Notes under the pieces: model-generated
What the model was told of the DNA's origin: nothing
Database searches by the model: none
Seen by the model: only the letters and a program-made list of their open reading frames with translations
Origin: Spirosoma arboris
GTDB lineage: Bacteria > Bacteroidota > Bacteroidia > Cytophagales > Spirosomataceae
Direction: 5' to 3'
Assembly (NCBI RefSeq): GCF_009754945.1
Contig: NZ_WPIN01000016.1
Span: 62,001-126,000, forward strand
DNA length: 64,000 bases
In this document: piece by piece, positions 9,265-18,187 of the stretch
Position numbering within the stretch: position 1 is the first letter of the stretch
Layout of the letters: each line of letters begins with the position of its first letter
Position numbers and translations under genes: made by a program

Positions 9265-10497
9265 ATGAACATAAACGCAGCACGTCTTCAGCATTTCTTT
9301 GAGGTTTCGAGTGAGATCGGAAAAATTGGCGAAACTGGTATGTGCCGACCGGCTCATTCGGCCCTGGAAAAAAAGATGTTTGAACACGCCAAAGGCTGGA
9401 TGGAAGCTGCCGGACTAACCGTACGCATCGATAGCTTTGGTAATCTGATTGGGCGACTTAAGGGCAAAAATCCAGATGCACCGATTTTAATGACGGGCTC
9501 TCATTTGGACACCCAACCATATGGAGGCCGGTTCGACGGAATTGCAGGTGTATTGTGCGCCATTGAAGCCGTTTGTACCATCGCCGAAAAAGGTATTGTA
9601 CCGGAAACCAGTATCGATGTCATTGCCTTTGCCGATGAAGAAAGCTGGCGTTTCAACAAAGGCCTCTTTGGCTCGAGGGGTATTCTGGGGAAACTGGAAG
9701 AGGGAGAACTGCAACGGAAAGATAAAGAGGGTATCACCCGCGAACAGGCACTGCTTGACTTTGGCTGCGACATCACTAACTTTAAAGAAGATCAATACGC
9801 ACCCGGAAGCATTCGGTGTTTTCTGGAACTGCACATCGAACAGGGGCCGATATTAGATAAATCCAACAAGCCCATTGGCATCGTAAGCGGCATTGCAGGC
9901 CCGCTTTTGCTCAGTTTAACCCTGAAAGGCATGGCTGGCCACGCCGGTTCGGTACCGATGCCACTCCGAAAAGATGCACTGTTAGGAGCAGCCAAAGTTG
10001 TCGTTGCCGTTAATGAGATTGCGTCGCAGTTTGCTCCAGCGCCTACGGTGGGTACGGTTGGGACATTAAATGTGTTTCCATCGTCCCGAAACATTATCCC
10101 CGAAGCCGTTAGTATGACCATAGAATTCAGGGATATCGATATGGAACGACGCGACACCTGCGAACGGCAGTTAAAAGAGGCCATTTCTGAAATCACCGAA
10201 ACACACGGACTCACGTATGAGCTAACTGTTGATACCGATATAAAATCAAGCTACTGTGCTGACTGGATTAAAGATACAATCCGGGACAGTTGTACCGAAC
10301 TAGGACTAGATGCCCCGGAACTCGTCAGTGGGCCATTTCACGATGCCCTTGTCATGTCGGAAGCTTGTGATTACGGGATGATTTTTGTTCGATGTAAAGA
10401 TGGAATCAGTCATAATCCCCTTGAATATGCCTCCTATGAAGATTTGGCCTTAGGGAGCGAAGTGCTGTATCAGACGATTCTGAAAATTGTTGGCTAA
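9265..10497 (+). CDS. M20 amidohydrolase, probable ureidoglycolate amidohydrolase
   Basis: This is the second M20 amidase of the operon (410 residues). Metal ligands are visible at H80 (TGSHLDTQPYGG), D91 (RFDG), E125-E126 (FADEESWRF), a His in LELHIEQGP and a C-terminal His in GISHNPLEY. Its GSHLDTQPYGGRFDGIAGV region differs from the first M20 and looks closer to ureidoglycolate amidohydrolase and N-carbamoyl-amino-acid hydrolases. Since every other step is assigned, the parsimonious role is (S)-ureidoglycolate to glyoxylate, two ammonia and CO2. The assignment rests on context; allantoate or a carbamoyl amino acid are alternative substrates. Confidence 0.7.
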   Translation: MNINAARLQHFFEVSSEIGKIGETGMCRPAHSALEKKMFEHAKGWMEAAGLTVRIDSFGNLIGRLKGKNPDAPILMTGSHLDTQPYGGRFDGIAGVLCAIEAVCTIAEKGIVPETSIDVIAFADEESWRFNKGLFGSRGILGKLEEGELQRKDKEGITREQALLDFGCDITNFKEDQYAPGSIRCFLELHIEQGPILDKSNKPIGIVSGIAGPLLLSLTLKGMAGHAGSVPMPLRKDALLGAAKVVVAVNEIASQFAPAPTVGTVGTLNVFPSSRNIIPEAVSMTIEFRDIDMERRDTCERQLKEAISEITETHGLTYELTVDTDIKSSYCADWIKDTIRDSCTELGLDAPELVSGPFHDALVMSEACDYGMIFVRCKDGISHNPLEYASYEDLALGSEVLYQTILKIVG

Positions 10498-10566
10498 AAT
10501 TGAAGGCAGATTTTTATGATAAATCTTTGAAAATCATATTTATCATAAAAATCTGCCTTCAATTTT
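10496..10566. terminator. 29-bp inverted repeat between convergent genes
   Basis: Perfect 29-nt arms (10496-10524, 10538-10566) enclose a 13-nt loop. It begins inside the stop codon of the M20 gene and ends 11 bp before the stop of the opposing protease gene. The arms start with AAAATT and end with AATTTT, so it could terminate transcription in both directions. Longer than usual for an intrinsic terminator. Confidence 0.75.
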
Positions 10567-10577
10567 GGGAAGATAAT

Positions 10578-11825
10578 CTACGGCAATGTTCCCCGATCCA
10601 GGCCGAACCGGAAGGATTGCAAAATGGCCCGGTAGTACGTATCGTATATCTGCGATTGGCTGTTGGGACAAGCTAACTCGATCGAAAGCAGGTAGTTGGG
10701 TTGAGCAGATACTAAAAATCGATCCAGCTCAATCTCGCTGATATTTTCATTGCGTCCAATGGCTGTGTAGAGTCGGGTTGGAATTTGATCCAGATTAATC
10801 ACCGATGAATCTGTAAAGGCAAAGCCATTATTAGCATCCAGTGTTCTTCGCTTGAACGCCACTGGCCATCGATTCAGAATGCCGTTCCAGACCCGTCCGC
10901 TGGATGGCCGGTAGAAAATCACCCGGATGCCACCCGCCAAATAGCCCGTTTCTGCATTATAGGCACCATCTGGAGCAAACACACAGGTTTGAACATAGCT
11001 GGTGTCCGGATCGACCCCATACCGCCAACGATCGTTCTGGAAGGTTTTCCAGCCACGCGGGTATAGCATGGAGAAGAGTTTTTGCGGATGCTCGTAGGTC
11101 GTAAACAATTTTTCAAACTGCTCCGCATCGCGTTTTTTCTGCAAAGCCAATACATCACTAACGGTATACCGAACCGAAGACCCCTGTTTATCAAGAGCTT
11201 CTTTTATATACTGCACCGATAACGCAAAATTGAGATTTTGACCACGTTCATCCCCAAGGGTGTTAATCCCAACTACTTCGCCATAGAGATTAAGTAAAGG
11301 TCCACCACTATTCCCATGTGAAATAGGGGCCGTTATTTGTAGATACGCCACACTATCGAGTTGCCTGTGCTGGGCGAAATTGCCTACCGAAGGCGTGTGT
11401 GCATAAGCAATTGGATTACCGATCGTTACCACTGTTTCGCCGGGCTTTAATTTCTTATCGTCACCCAAAGGCAGACCCGGTAGGTCAGTTGATGCATCAA
11501 TTTTGAGTATGGCAAAATCGGGATAACCCGCATCATTGTAGTTATAATCCACAATTCCTAATACAGGATAGGTTTGCCCGTTCGATAACGTTACTTCAAT
11601 CCGTTCGGCGTCGCGGATGACGTGATAATTGGTCACAATGAGGCCCTTCGCATTGATGATAAATCCTGCACCTAGCATACTCCGATTATTTGCCTGAAAG
11701 CCACGTACTTCAACGACTGCTGTGTCGGCATGCGCAATAACATCTTCAACGTCCATTTTGCGTGGCCCACAGGCAACGAGTGCCACTAAGAAACTGACTA
11801 CTACTAAAATCGACGATAGTTTCAT
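10578..11825 (-). CDS. Trypsin-like (HtrA/S1C) protease, lipoprotein
   Basis: This 415-residue lipoprotein has a signal peptide with lipobox LVAC (C19). A chymotrypsin-fold protease domain follows, with catalytic triad H68 (TNYHVI), D103 (DFAILKID) and S173 (GNSGGPLL). The roughly 200 residues after the protease domain contain no PDZ domain that I recognise, unlike DegP/DegQ, and hold a different beta-rich region. It is expected in the periplasm or on the outer membrane facing inward, in protein quality control or regulated cleavage. It is convergent with the ureide operon and has no co-transcribed neighbour. Confidence 0.85.
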   Translation of the reverse strand: MKLSSILVVVSFLVALVACGPRKMDVEDVIAHADTAVVEVRGFQANNRSMLGAGFIINAKGLIVTNYHVIRDAERIEVTLSNGQTYPVLGIVDYNYNDAGYPDFAILKIDASTDLPGLPLGDDKKLKPGETVVTIGNPIAYAHTPSVGNFAQHRQLDSVAYLQITAPISHGNSGGPLLNLYGEVVGINTLGDERGQNLNFALSVQYIKEALDKQGSSVRYTVSDVLALQKKRDAEQFEKLFTTYEHPQKLFSMLYPRGWKTFQNDRWRYGVDPDTSYVQTCVFAPDGAYNAETGYLAGGIRVIFYRPSSGRVWNGILNRWPVAFKRRTLDANNGFAFTDSSVINLDQIPTRLYTAIGRNENISEIELDRFLVSAQPNYLLSIELACPNSQSQIYDTYYRAILQSFRFGLDRGTLP

Positions 11826-11936
11826 AAAGAGATGAATTGATTCCTATTTCCGATATGGGTGTTTTCAGGCCTAAAAATCAATCGGCTCCGGGTCAATCTC
11901 AATAGTTAGTGCTAACTATATCTTGGACTTATATTC

Positions 11937-12018
11937 TTAGGACTTTTGCTTAGAGCCGTGCCACGGTTTGTAATGATACTTAAAGTAACCGTGGCACGGC
12001 TCTAAGCAAAAGTCCTAA
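11937..12018. repeat. Inverted repeat, GCCGTGCCACGG family, copy 2
   Basis: Perfect 32-nt arms (11937-11968, 11987-12018) surround an 18-nt centre. Read on the minus strand, its core GCCGTGCCACGGTTACTTT and its centre resemble copy 1 at 85-183. The outer arms differ entirely from copy 1 yet remain self-complementary. It lies in the 489-bp spacer between the protease and the small membrane protein gene. Confidence 0.9.
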
Positions 12019-12314
12019 CTCTGCTAAAGAGCAAATAATACCTATTTCTTAAATTATTTTTATTCAGAAAAAGAAGTTAAAATGTCCTGACAATCAGTCT
12101 ATTAATTTGTAGTTTCTCCAGATTTTCTAATTGATTAATCTATTCTTTAAAAAAAACTTTATCATCTCTTAAAGTAAAATCACGCCCTTCTCCGTCATCC
12201 CTACTAAAGCTTCAAAGCTGGGAGTAGGAGTCTCGAAAAAATCGGCCGTCTCCTTTCGTCTCCACCCACTTCTGGCAGAACTGGCTTTTCGTAAACCATA
12301 AAAAATTAAACAAC
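12019..12314. other. AT-rich spacer without a recognisable gene
   Basis: The right part of the 489-bp spacer between divergent genes holds poly-A/T tracts and no supported reading frame. It probably carries the promoter of the small membrane protein/Hsp20 unit, but I find no clear TAnnTTTG box in it. Confidence 0.5.
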
Positions 12315-12578
12315 ATGAACATCATTTGGAGAGTAGCCGGCTTAGCACTGGCGGTCGGGTTGGCACTGTTTCTACTAACCCTTATTTTAAAAGTTCTGCT
12401 GGTCGGTTTAGGCGCATTCCTGCTGGTTCGGGTAGTAGGAGCCCGGTTAGCGGGAAGGGCATTCGGACGATTTGAACGCGGTGACTGGCAGTCATCGAAC
12501 ATTATATCCATCGACAATCCCAGCTATCGTTCACCAATGAGTATCAAGAGTTATGAACGGGTTATTCCTATTGGCTAA
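12315..12578 (+). CDS. Small membrane protein of unknown function
   Basis: This 87-residue protein begins with about 45 hydrophobic residues, long enough for one or two membrane segments (VAGLALAVGLALFLLTLILK, then LLVGLGAFLLVRVVG). A short polar tail with RFERGDW follows. I recognise no family. It starts 62 bp before the Hsp20 gene in the same direction, so the two may be co-transcribed and stress-induced; that is inference from position only. Confidence 0.7.
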   Translation: MNIIWRVAGLALAVGLALFLLTLILKVLLVGLGAFLLVRVVGARLAGRAFGRFERGDWQSSNIISIDNPSYRSPMSIKSYERVIPIG

Positions 12579-12640
12579 GCCAGAACAAGTAAATACACAA
12601 AAATAAAATCAGTAAACACAAGACTAAAACACACACAACC

Positions 12641-13120
12641 ATGTATAACAAACAAGCATTTCAATCAGAACATAAAGGCGGTTGCGGCCATTCGGGACGC
12701 GGTAAATTTGGTGGCCCCTGGGGCGGGCCAATGTTTGGGCGCGGTAAATTCGGGGGATTCTGGGGCCGTCACGCAGGTGGTTTTCATCAGGTACCTGTCA
12801 ATATTGAAGAAACCGACATCGAGTATACGATCTCCCTATTTGCAGCGGCTCTAGTAAAAGAAAATGTAAAACTGACTGTAAAAGACGATGTACTGACGGT
12901 TTCGTATCAAGGAACTGAATCAGATACAAACGAGCAGTCTGCAACGGGCAACTATACCTATCAGGAATACGGCAATCGATCTTTTGAACGGTCTTTCCGA
13001 CTCAACGATAAAGTTCTCACCGAAAGCATCTCGGCCAGTTACGCCGATGGAGTGCTGAAAGTGATTCTACCAAAGAACCCGGCGACCAATAAACCTGCAC
13101 AGACAATCACCGTGGCGTAA
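12641..13120 (+). CDS. Small heat-shock protein (Hsp20/alpha-crystallin)
   Basis: This ATP-independent holdase should bind unfolding proteins in the cytoplasm. The 159-residue protein has an alpha-crystallin domain from about residue 50 (VPVNIEETDIEYTISLFAAAL) through the A-x-Y-x-x-G-V-L-x-x-x-L-P motif (ASYADGVLKVILPK), followed by a short tail with ITV in place of the usual I-x-I. The N-terminal arm is unusual: about 45 residues rich in Gly, His, Phe and Lys with a repeated RGKFGG unit, instead of the common Phe-rich helix. The start is ATG 12641. A strong terminator follows at 13142. Confidence 0.88.
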   Translation: MYNKQAFQSEHKGGCGHSGRGKFGGPWGGPMFGRGKFGGFWGRHAGGFHQVPVNIEETDIEYTISLFAAALVKENVKLTVKDDVLTVSYQGTESDTNEQSATGNYTYQEYGNRSFERSFRLNDKVLTESISASYADGVLKVILPKNPATNKPAQTITVA

Positions 13121-13141
13121 GCGCATTGTGAGATGAAACGC

Positions 13142-13177
13142 AAAAAGGCCAGTCCGTATAAATGGACTGGCCTTTTT
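13142..13177. terminator. Intrinsic terminator, bidirectional
   Basis: A perfect 14-bp stem (13142-13155, 13164-13177) with an 8-nt loop has A5 at the left and T5 at the right. It lies between convergent hsp20 and the CHRD lipoprotein gene. Confidence 0.88.
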
Positions 13178-13205
13178 CGTCTTTACAACTAATGGAGATT
13201 AATGA

Positions 13206-13670
13206 CTATTGCTTCTTGATATCACCGCGAATCTCACCCCCTTTATAGATAGCTGTGTGCAGGTTAGCATAATAGAAGCCATTTTTAAGACTATCGACCC
13301 GATTCTGATTGGCCAATTGAAATGTCCCAATAATAGGGCTGGTTAAACTCGTAAAAGGAATTTCAACACCTCCTGTTCCGTCTGCTGCGGTAATCCGATG
13401 TAAGTGCCCGGCAGTTAACGAAGAGGTGAAAGGCCCAGTGTAAGTTACCGTATAACTTAACACTCTGGTTGATTCATCAATCACTCCAGCGAACGTACCT
13501 GTAGCGGTAGAGGACGTAGATGTTGGCTTCTCGCCAGCCCCATTGAGCGTTGCCGTCAACTTAGTTGTTGTTGACGTGATCGTCGGGTTTTCATCGTTAC
13601 TGCACGATGAAAATGTAAGAGCTAGGGCCACTAGGGCAGTAATAGATAGGATGGTGGTTTGCTTTATCAT
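13206..13670 (-). CDS. CHRD-domain lipoprotein
   Basis: This 154-residue protein has a signal peptide with lipobox and C23 (TFSSCSND), so it is probably lipidated and exposed in the periplasm or at the surface. The rest is a single CHRD (chordin-like) domain: LTATLNGAGEKP at the start, GHLHRITAADGTGGVEIPF in the middle, and YYANLHTAIYKGGEIRGDI at the end. CHRD proteins are common in environmental Bacteroidota and their function is not established. It is monocistronic and convergent with hsp20. Confidence 0.88.
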   Translation of the reverse strand: MIKQTTILSITALVALALTFSSCSNDENPTITSTTTKLTATLNGAGEKPTSTSSTATGTFAGVIDESTRVLSYTVTYTGPFTSSLTAGHLHRITAADGTGGVEIPFTSLTSPIIGTFQLANQNRVDSLKNGFYYANLHTAIYKGGEIRGDIKKQ

Positions 13671-13830
13671 GCGAGTTAATGTCTGTGCATCAATCGTTTT
13701 CGTTTGATATTAATTGATACGATAAACGGGTTAATGCGGATTCAACCAACAATATACCGGCTCTATACCTATTTATTGCTACCTATAAGGGATAAACAGA
13801 GCGAACGGTAAGGTATAGACTATAGAATAG

Positions 13831-13853
13831 ATGGATACACGCTTAGTATCCAT
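13831..13853. promoter_or_regulatory. Palindrome upstream of aconitase
   Basis: ATGGATAC and its complement GTATCCAT are separated by 7 nt. It abuts the tandem direct repeat at 13854 and is part of the 327-bp spacer before aconitase. It is a possible operator half-site pair. Confidence 0.35.
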
Positions 13854-13890
13854 TTGTCAGAATATTTCCAAATTGTCAGAATATTTCCAA
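13854..13890. promoter_or_regulatory. Tandem 18-mer at the aconitase promoter
   Basis: TTGTCAGAATATTTCCAA occurs twice, at 13854-13871 and 13873-13890, one base apart (period 19, about two helical turns). The second copy ends 17 bp upstream of a TAnnTTTG box, so it covers the expected -33 region. This arrangement fits cooperative binding of a regulator. Confidence 0.5.
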
Positions 13891-13907
13891 AACGAGCCAG
13901 AATCTTC

Positions 13908-13915
13908 TATTTTTG
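13908..13915 (+). promoter_or_regulatory. Probable -7 box (TATTTTTG) for aconitase
   Basis: This is an exact match to the Bacteroidota TAnnTTTG box, 82 bp upstream of the aconitase start. It is preceded at the expected distance by the tandem repeat instead of a clear TTG, which suggests a regulated promoter. Confidence 0.45.
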
Positions 13916-13997
13916 AGCCATGCATTGGAATTCATTTCCTGAATTCTTTGGTTGTCTTTATAGAATATACTTTCAGTAACCTGTTATCCTACTTACT

Positions 13998-16265
13998 ATG
14001 GCTTTTGACTTAGACATGATTCAGCGCGTGTACGCTAACCTCGGCAAACGCGTCGAAGCAGCCCGGCAGGCAGTGGGCAAACCGCTGACTTTGTCGGAGA
14101 AGATTTTATACAGTCACCTTTTTGGCGGTGAAACAACCCAGGCATTCGAGCGGGGAAAAGCCTATGTGGATTTTGCACCCGACCGTGTAGCCATGCAGGA
14201 TGCAACGGCTCAAATGGCTCTGTTGCAGTTTATGCAGGCAGGTCGGCCACAAGTAGCTGTCCCTTCTACCGTTCACTGCGACCACTTGATTCAGGCCGAA
14301 GTAGGGGCCGTACAGGATTTAGATATTGCTAAAAGCAAAAACAAAGAAGTATACGATTTCCTTGCCTCCATTTCCAATAAATATGGCATCGGCTTCTGGA
14401 AGCCCGGCGCAGGAATTATTCACCAGGTGGTGATTGAAAACTACGCCTTTCCGGGTGGAATGATGATCGGTACCGACTCGCACACGCCAAATGCAGGTGG
14501 TCTGGGCATGATCGCCATTGGTGTTGGTGGTGCCGATGCCTGCGACGTAATGGCAGGTCTGGCCTGGGAATTGAAAATGCCGAAACTGATTGGCGTGAAG
14601 CTGACCGGCAAATTGAGCGGTTGGGCATCAGCCAAAGACGTTATCCTTCGGGTAGCCGGTATCCTGACCGTAAAAGGTGGAACCGGTTGTATCGTCGAAT
14701 ATTTCGGCGAAGGGGCTGAGAGTTTGTCGGCGACTGGTAAAGGTACCATCTGTAACATGGGTGCCGAAATTGGTGCTACGACGTCGATTTTCGCGTACGA
14801 TGAGAAAATGGCCGACTATCTGAAGGCGACCAGCCGGGCTGATATTGCCGCAGCTGCCGACGCCGTGAAAGCTGACCTGCGTGCGGATGAAGAAGTCTAT
14901 GCAGATCCTGCTTCCTACTACGATCAGTTGATCGAAATTGACCTGTCTACACTGGAACCACATATTAACGGTCCATTCACTCCAGATTTGGCCTGGCCGC
15001 TGTCTAACTTTGCGAAAGCGGTAAAAGAAAATAACTGGCCTGCCAAGCTTGACGTTGGTCTGATTGGCTCATGCACCAACTCCAGCTACGAAGATATGAC
15101 CCGTTCGGCTTCTGTAGCGGCTCAGGCAACGGCTAAGAATTTGAAAACCAAAGCTGAATTTACGGTAACGCCGGGTTCAGAACTGGTTCGGTTCACGGCC
15201 GAACGTGATGGCCTTCTGGCTACATTCGATGAAATTGGTGGTGTTGTTCTGGCCAATGCCTGCGGTCCCTGTATCGGGCAATGGGCGCGTCATATGGACG
15301 ATCCAACCCGCAAAAACTCGATCATTACGTCGTTCAACCGGAACTTCGCCAAGCGGAACGATGGTAACGCCAGCACCCATGCTTTCGTGGCCTCGCCCGA
15401 AATCGTAACGGCGCTCGTTATTGCCGGTGACCTGACGTTCAACCCAATGACAGACACGCTGACCAACGAAGCTGGTGAGCAGGTAATGCTCGATGAGCCA
15501 CAGGGTATCGAGCAGCCTGTTAAAGGCTACGCTGTTGACGACGCTGGTTATCAGGCACCCGCCGAAGACGGCTCTGCTGTACAGGTAATCGTGTCGCCAA
15601 CGTCTGATCGTCTGCAACTTTTGGCTCCGTTTGCAGCCTGGGAAGGTACGGATCTGAAAGGATTGAAATTGCTGATCAAAGCGAAAGGCAAGTGCACAAC
15701 CGACCATATTTCGATGGCGGGTCCGTGGTTGAAATACCGTGGTCACCTCGATAACATTTCGAACAATATGCTGATTGGTGCGGTGAACTTCTACAACGAG
15801 AAGACCAACACCGTGAAAAATCAATTGACCGGCGAATATGGCGAAGTACCTGCTGTACAACGGGCTTACAAAGCCGCTGGCATCGGTTCGATTGTGGTAG
15901 GAGATGAAAACTATGGTGAAGGTTCGTCACGTGAGCACGCAGCTATGGAGCCTCGCTTCCTGGGTGTTCGGGCTATTCTGGTACGTTCATTCGCCCGGAT
16001 TCACGAAACCAACCTGAAAAAGCAAGGTATGCTGGCCCTAACGTTCGCCAATCCTGCCGATTACGATAAAATTCAGGAAGACGATGTAATCGACATCGAC
16101 GGCCTAACGGAGTTCTCTCCAGGTCGTCCGCTCGAAATCGTCCTGCACCATGCTGACGGCACAACGGATGAATTTCCGGTCAATCATACGTACAACGAAG
16201 GTCAGATTGAGTGGTTTAAAGCGGGCGCTGCACTGAACATCATTCGGATGAAGCAGAACGCATAA
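13998..16265 (+). CDS. Aconitate hydratase
   Basis: Aconitase interconverts citrate and isocitrate in the TCA cycle using a [4Fe-4S] cluster. The 755-residue protein shows the cluster ligands in GSCTNSSYEDM and in NACGPCIGQW, the substrate-binding GTDSHTPNAGGLG motif, and a C-terminal swivel domain with GDENYGEGSSREHAAMEPRFLG. Length and sequence resemble the mitochondrial-type enzyme rather than the longer AcnA or AcnB. It is monocistronic, with a likely regulated promoter upstream and a hairpin terminator downstream. Cytoplasmic. Confidence 0.95.
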   Translation: MAFDLDMIQRVYANLGKRVEAARQAVGKPLTLSEKILYSHLFGGETTQAFERGKAYVDFAPDRVAMQDATAQMALLQFMQAGRPQVAVPSTVHCDHLIQAEVGAVQDLDIAKSKNKEVYDFLASISNKYGIGFWKPGAGIIHQVVIENYAFPGGMMIGTDSHTPNAGGLGMIAIGVGGADACDVMAGLAWELKMPKLIGVKLTGKLSGWASAKDVILRVAGILTVKGGTGCIVEYFGEGAESLSATGKGTICNMGAEIGATTSIFAYDEKMADYLKATSRADIAAAADAVKADLRADEEVYADPASYYDQLIEIDLSTLEPHINGPFTPDLAWPLSNFAKAVKENNWPAKLDVGLIGSCTNSSYEDMTRSASVAAQATAKNLKTKAEFTVTPGSELVRFTAERDGLLATFDEIGGVVLANACGPCIGQWARHMDDPTRKNSIITSFNRNFAKRNDGNASTHAFVASPEIVTALVIAGDLTFNPMTDTLTNEAGEQVMLDEPQGIEQPVKGYAVDDAGYQAPAEDGSAVQVIVSPTSDRLQLLAPFAAWEGTDLKGLKLLIKAKGKCTTDHISMAGPWLKYRGHLDNISNNMLIGAVNFYNEKTNTVKNQLTGEYGEVPAVQRAYKAAGIGSIVVGDENYGEGSSREHAAMEPRFLGVRAILVRSFARIHETNLKKQGMLALTFANPADYDKIQEDDVIDIDGLTEFSPGRPLEIVLHHADGTTDEFPVNHTYNEGQIEWFKAGAALNIIRMKQNA

Positions 16266-16288
16266 TTGACACACTTATAAATAGTTAC

Positions 16289-16333
16289 AAATCGGCCCGG
16301 TCGATTGCCAAGCGCAATCAGCCGGGCCGATTT
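16289..16333 (+). terminator. Terminator after aconitase
   Basis: A 12-bp stem AAATCGGCCCGG/CCGGGCCGATTT (16289-16300, 16322-16333) has an inner 5-bp helix (GATTG/CAATC). It starts 24 bp after the aconitase stop. Confidence 0.8.
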
Positions 16334-16449
16334 GTTGTTGGCGCAAGGCTAGTCAGCGTTTGCCGTTTACTAAAAAACAGATACCAAACGTTTGCTTAAG
16401 CTGTAACATTTGTGGTGAGGAGTATCGTAAACATAAACTGCCTAAGCAA

Positions 16450-17022
16450 ATGAAGTTAGCAAAATTTGAAAAAAACAAAATCAACTTCGACGACTTTAAA
16501 GCGGAGACCTCTTTAGAGAAATTACTGGATACATTTACTTCACCGGGGTTGGTCATAGGCTTTCCCTGGCCTTCTTTCTTTTCAATCGATACGCTGAGCG
16601 TAACGAAAACAGTTGGCAAAGGCCGCACGAATCTTACGTTTATCCGGCCTGACATTGTTCAGGCAGATGCTACAACTCCTTATGCTGGCTTCAACAGACA
16701 GAATACGCCTAGTCGTAATCCGATCATCCAAATGCATTTTGAGCCAATCGCCTATGGAATAACCTCAGTTTCTAACTATGTGATGGTCTTTTCTGTAGAA
16801 AACTTTAGTCAGAATCAGTTCAATCTTCAAGGATTTGCCGGAGCGGGCATAGTTGGTAATGCGGGAACAAAAGTGTTGAATGGTAAACAGACAGTTGCTC
16901 TAACGTTCAGTAATGTTCCCCCTTCACAACCCATATATGGTTATTTAGAACAAACGTCAGGGAGCGCCTGGAATTATTATTCAACGGTAATCCGATTCCC
17001 TTTTCCAGTAGTTCAAGTATAA
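16450..17022 (+). CDS. Hypothetical protein, beta-rich
   Basis: This 190-residue protein has no signal peptide or membrane segment, and I recognise no family. After a short charged N-terminus (AKFEKNKINFDDFKAE) it becomes rich in beta-type sequence with many Ser, Thr, Asn and Pro, such as GFAGAGIVGNAGTKVLNGKQ. The reading frame extends upstream to a TTG at 16360, which adds 30 residues containing three Cys. ATG at 16450 is preferred because the extension starts right behind the aconitase terminator on a weak codon. The three Cys in that extension are spaced like a short metal-binding motif, so the longer form is not excluded. It stands alone. Confidence 0.55.
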   Translation: MKLAKFEKNKINFDDFKAETSLEKLLDTFTSPGLVIGFPWPSFFSIDTLSVTKTVGKGRTNLTFIRPDIVQADATTPYAGFNRQNTPSRNPIIQMHFEPIAYGITSVSNYVMVFSVENFSQNQFNLQGFAGAGIVGNAGTKVLNGKQTVALTFSNVPPSQPIYGYLEQTSGSAWNYYSTVIRFPFPVVQV

Positions 17023-17098
17023 CAGACATATAGAACATTCTGTGCTGGTCGTTTTGCTACGCAACGGTAGCTCAGCGAACGTATAACCTTTCTGAGGT

Positions 17099-18187
17099 AT
17101 GAACGACCAGCACAACCCTGAATTCAAGCCCACTAAGACAGTACCGAATACTCACGTCGATTTATCCGACATTATTAATCTGTTTGACCTTGAGAAAAGA
17201 GCAGCAGAGATAATGACAAAAATGGCGTACGAATATGTCGCCAGTGGGGCTGCCGATGAATTGACCGTCCGATGGAATCGTGAGTCTCTGGATAATCTAA
17301 AACTCAATCCAAGTGTACTGAGAGACGTTAGTCAGCTTGATACCCGGATTTCGCTGTTCGGCGATGAGTTGCCGTACCCAATTCTCATTGCGCCAACTGC
17401 TTTTCATAAAATCATGCATCCTGAAGGTGAACTGGCCACAGCCCGTGGAGCAGGTGTCGCTTCAGCTACGTATGTTATCAGTTCCTTTACAACGACTCCA
17501 TTGGAGGAAATTGCAGAAGTTGCTACCCAGCCTCTCTGGTTTCAGTTGTATGTTCAGGATGATCGAAGTTTAGTTAAAGATCTGGTTCAAAAAGCAGAAG
17601 CAGTGGGTTGTCGTGCACTTTGCGTGACTGTCGATACGCCCGTTCCCGGAATCCGGAATCGGCAGGATCGCGTAAATTTTCGATTACCCGACGAGGTGAA
17701 AGCGCCTTATATGCATGGATTGGGCGATCAGAAAAAGCTATTGACCTGGGCCGACATCGACTGGTTAAATTCATTCTCTAATATCCCGGTTTTGCTGAAA
17801 GGAATTTTAAATCCTGCCGACGCTGAACAGGCTGTTCAGGCAGGCGTATCGGGAATTATTGTCTCCAATCACAGTGGGCGTAACCTGGATACGGTACCCG
17901 CGACCATTGATGTGCTCCCCGGTATTGCCAATCAGGTGAACAAACGGGTACCGCTACTTATGGACGGAGGCATCCGAAGAGGAACCGATGTGCTAAAAGC
18001 GCTGGCGCAAGGTGCCGATGCCGTACTGGTTGGAAAACCAGTTTGCTTCGGGCTGGCTTGTGGAGGAGCTGACGGCGTCTCGAAAGTAATGACTATCCTC
18101 AGAACCGAATTTGAACTGGCGATGACCTTAACCGGACGAACTACCATTGCCAGCATCGACCGATCGGTGATCTGGAAACCAGCGTAA
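17099..18187 (+). CDS. FMN-dependent alpha-hydroxy-acid oxidase/dehydrogenase
   Basis: This 362-residue TIM-barrel flavoenzyme oxidises an (S)-2-hydroxy acid such as glycolate or lactate. Motifs include EYVASGAADELTVRWN, the FMN-site PILIAPTAFHKIMHPEGE, QLYVQDDR, CVTVDTPVPGIRNRQDR, catalytic SNHSGRNLD (H258, R261), and phosphate-binding DGGIRRGTDVLKALAQGADAVLVGKP. The membrane-insertion segment of L-lactate dehydrogenase LldD is short here, so a soluble glycolate- or lactate-oxidase type seems more likely. Exact substrate cannot be read from sequence. It is convergent with a GNAT gene, one base away. Confidence 0.88.
   Translation: MNDQHNPEFKPTKTVPNTHVDLSDIINLFDLEKRAAEIMTKMAYEYVASGAADELTVRWNRESLDNLKLNPSVLRDVSQLDTRISLFGDELPYPILIAPTAFHKIMHPEGELATARGAGVASATYVISSFTTTPLEEIAEVATQPLWFQLYVQDDRSLVKDLVQKAEAVGCRALCVTVDTPVPGIRNRQDRVNFRLPDEVKAPYMHGLGDQKKLLTWADIDWLNSFSNIPVLLKGILNPADAEQAVQAGVSGIIVSNHSGRNLDTVPATIDVLPGIANQVNKRVPLLMDGGIRRGTDVLKALAQGADAVLVGKPVCFGLACGGADGVSKVMTILRTEFELAMTLTGRTTIASIDRSVIWKPA

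Noticed and set aside
13831..14013. 60-residue plus-strand frame in the aconitase leader
   Set aside because: It overlaps the regulatory repeats and the aconitase start and has no coding character.
15177..15860. 227-residue minus-strand frame opposite aconitase
   Set aside because: It is antisense to a full-length conserved gene, and the product resembles no family.
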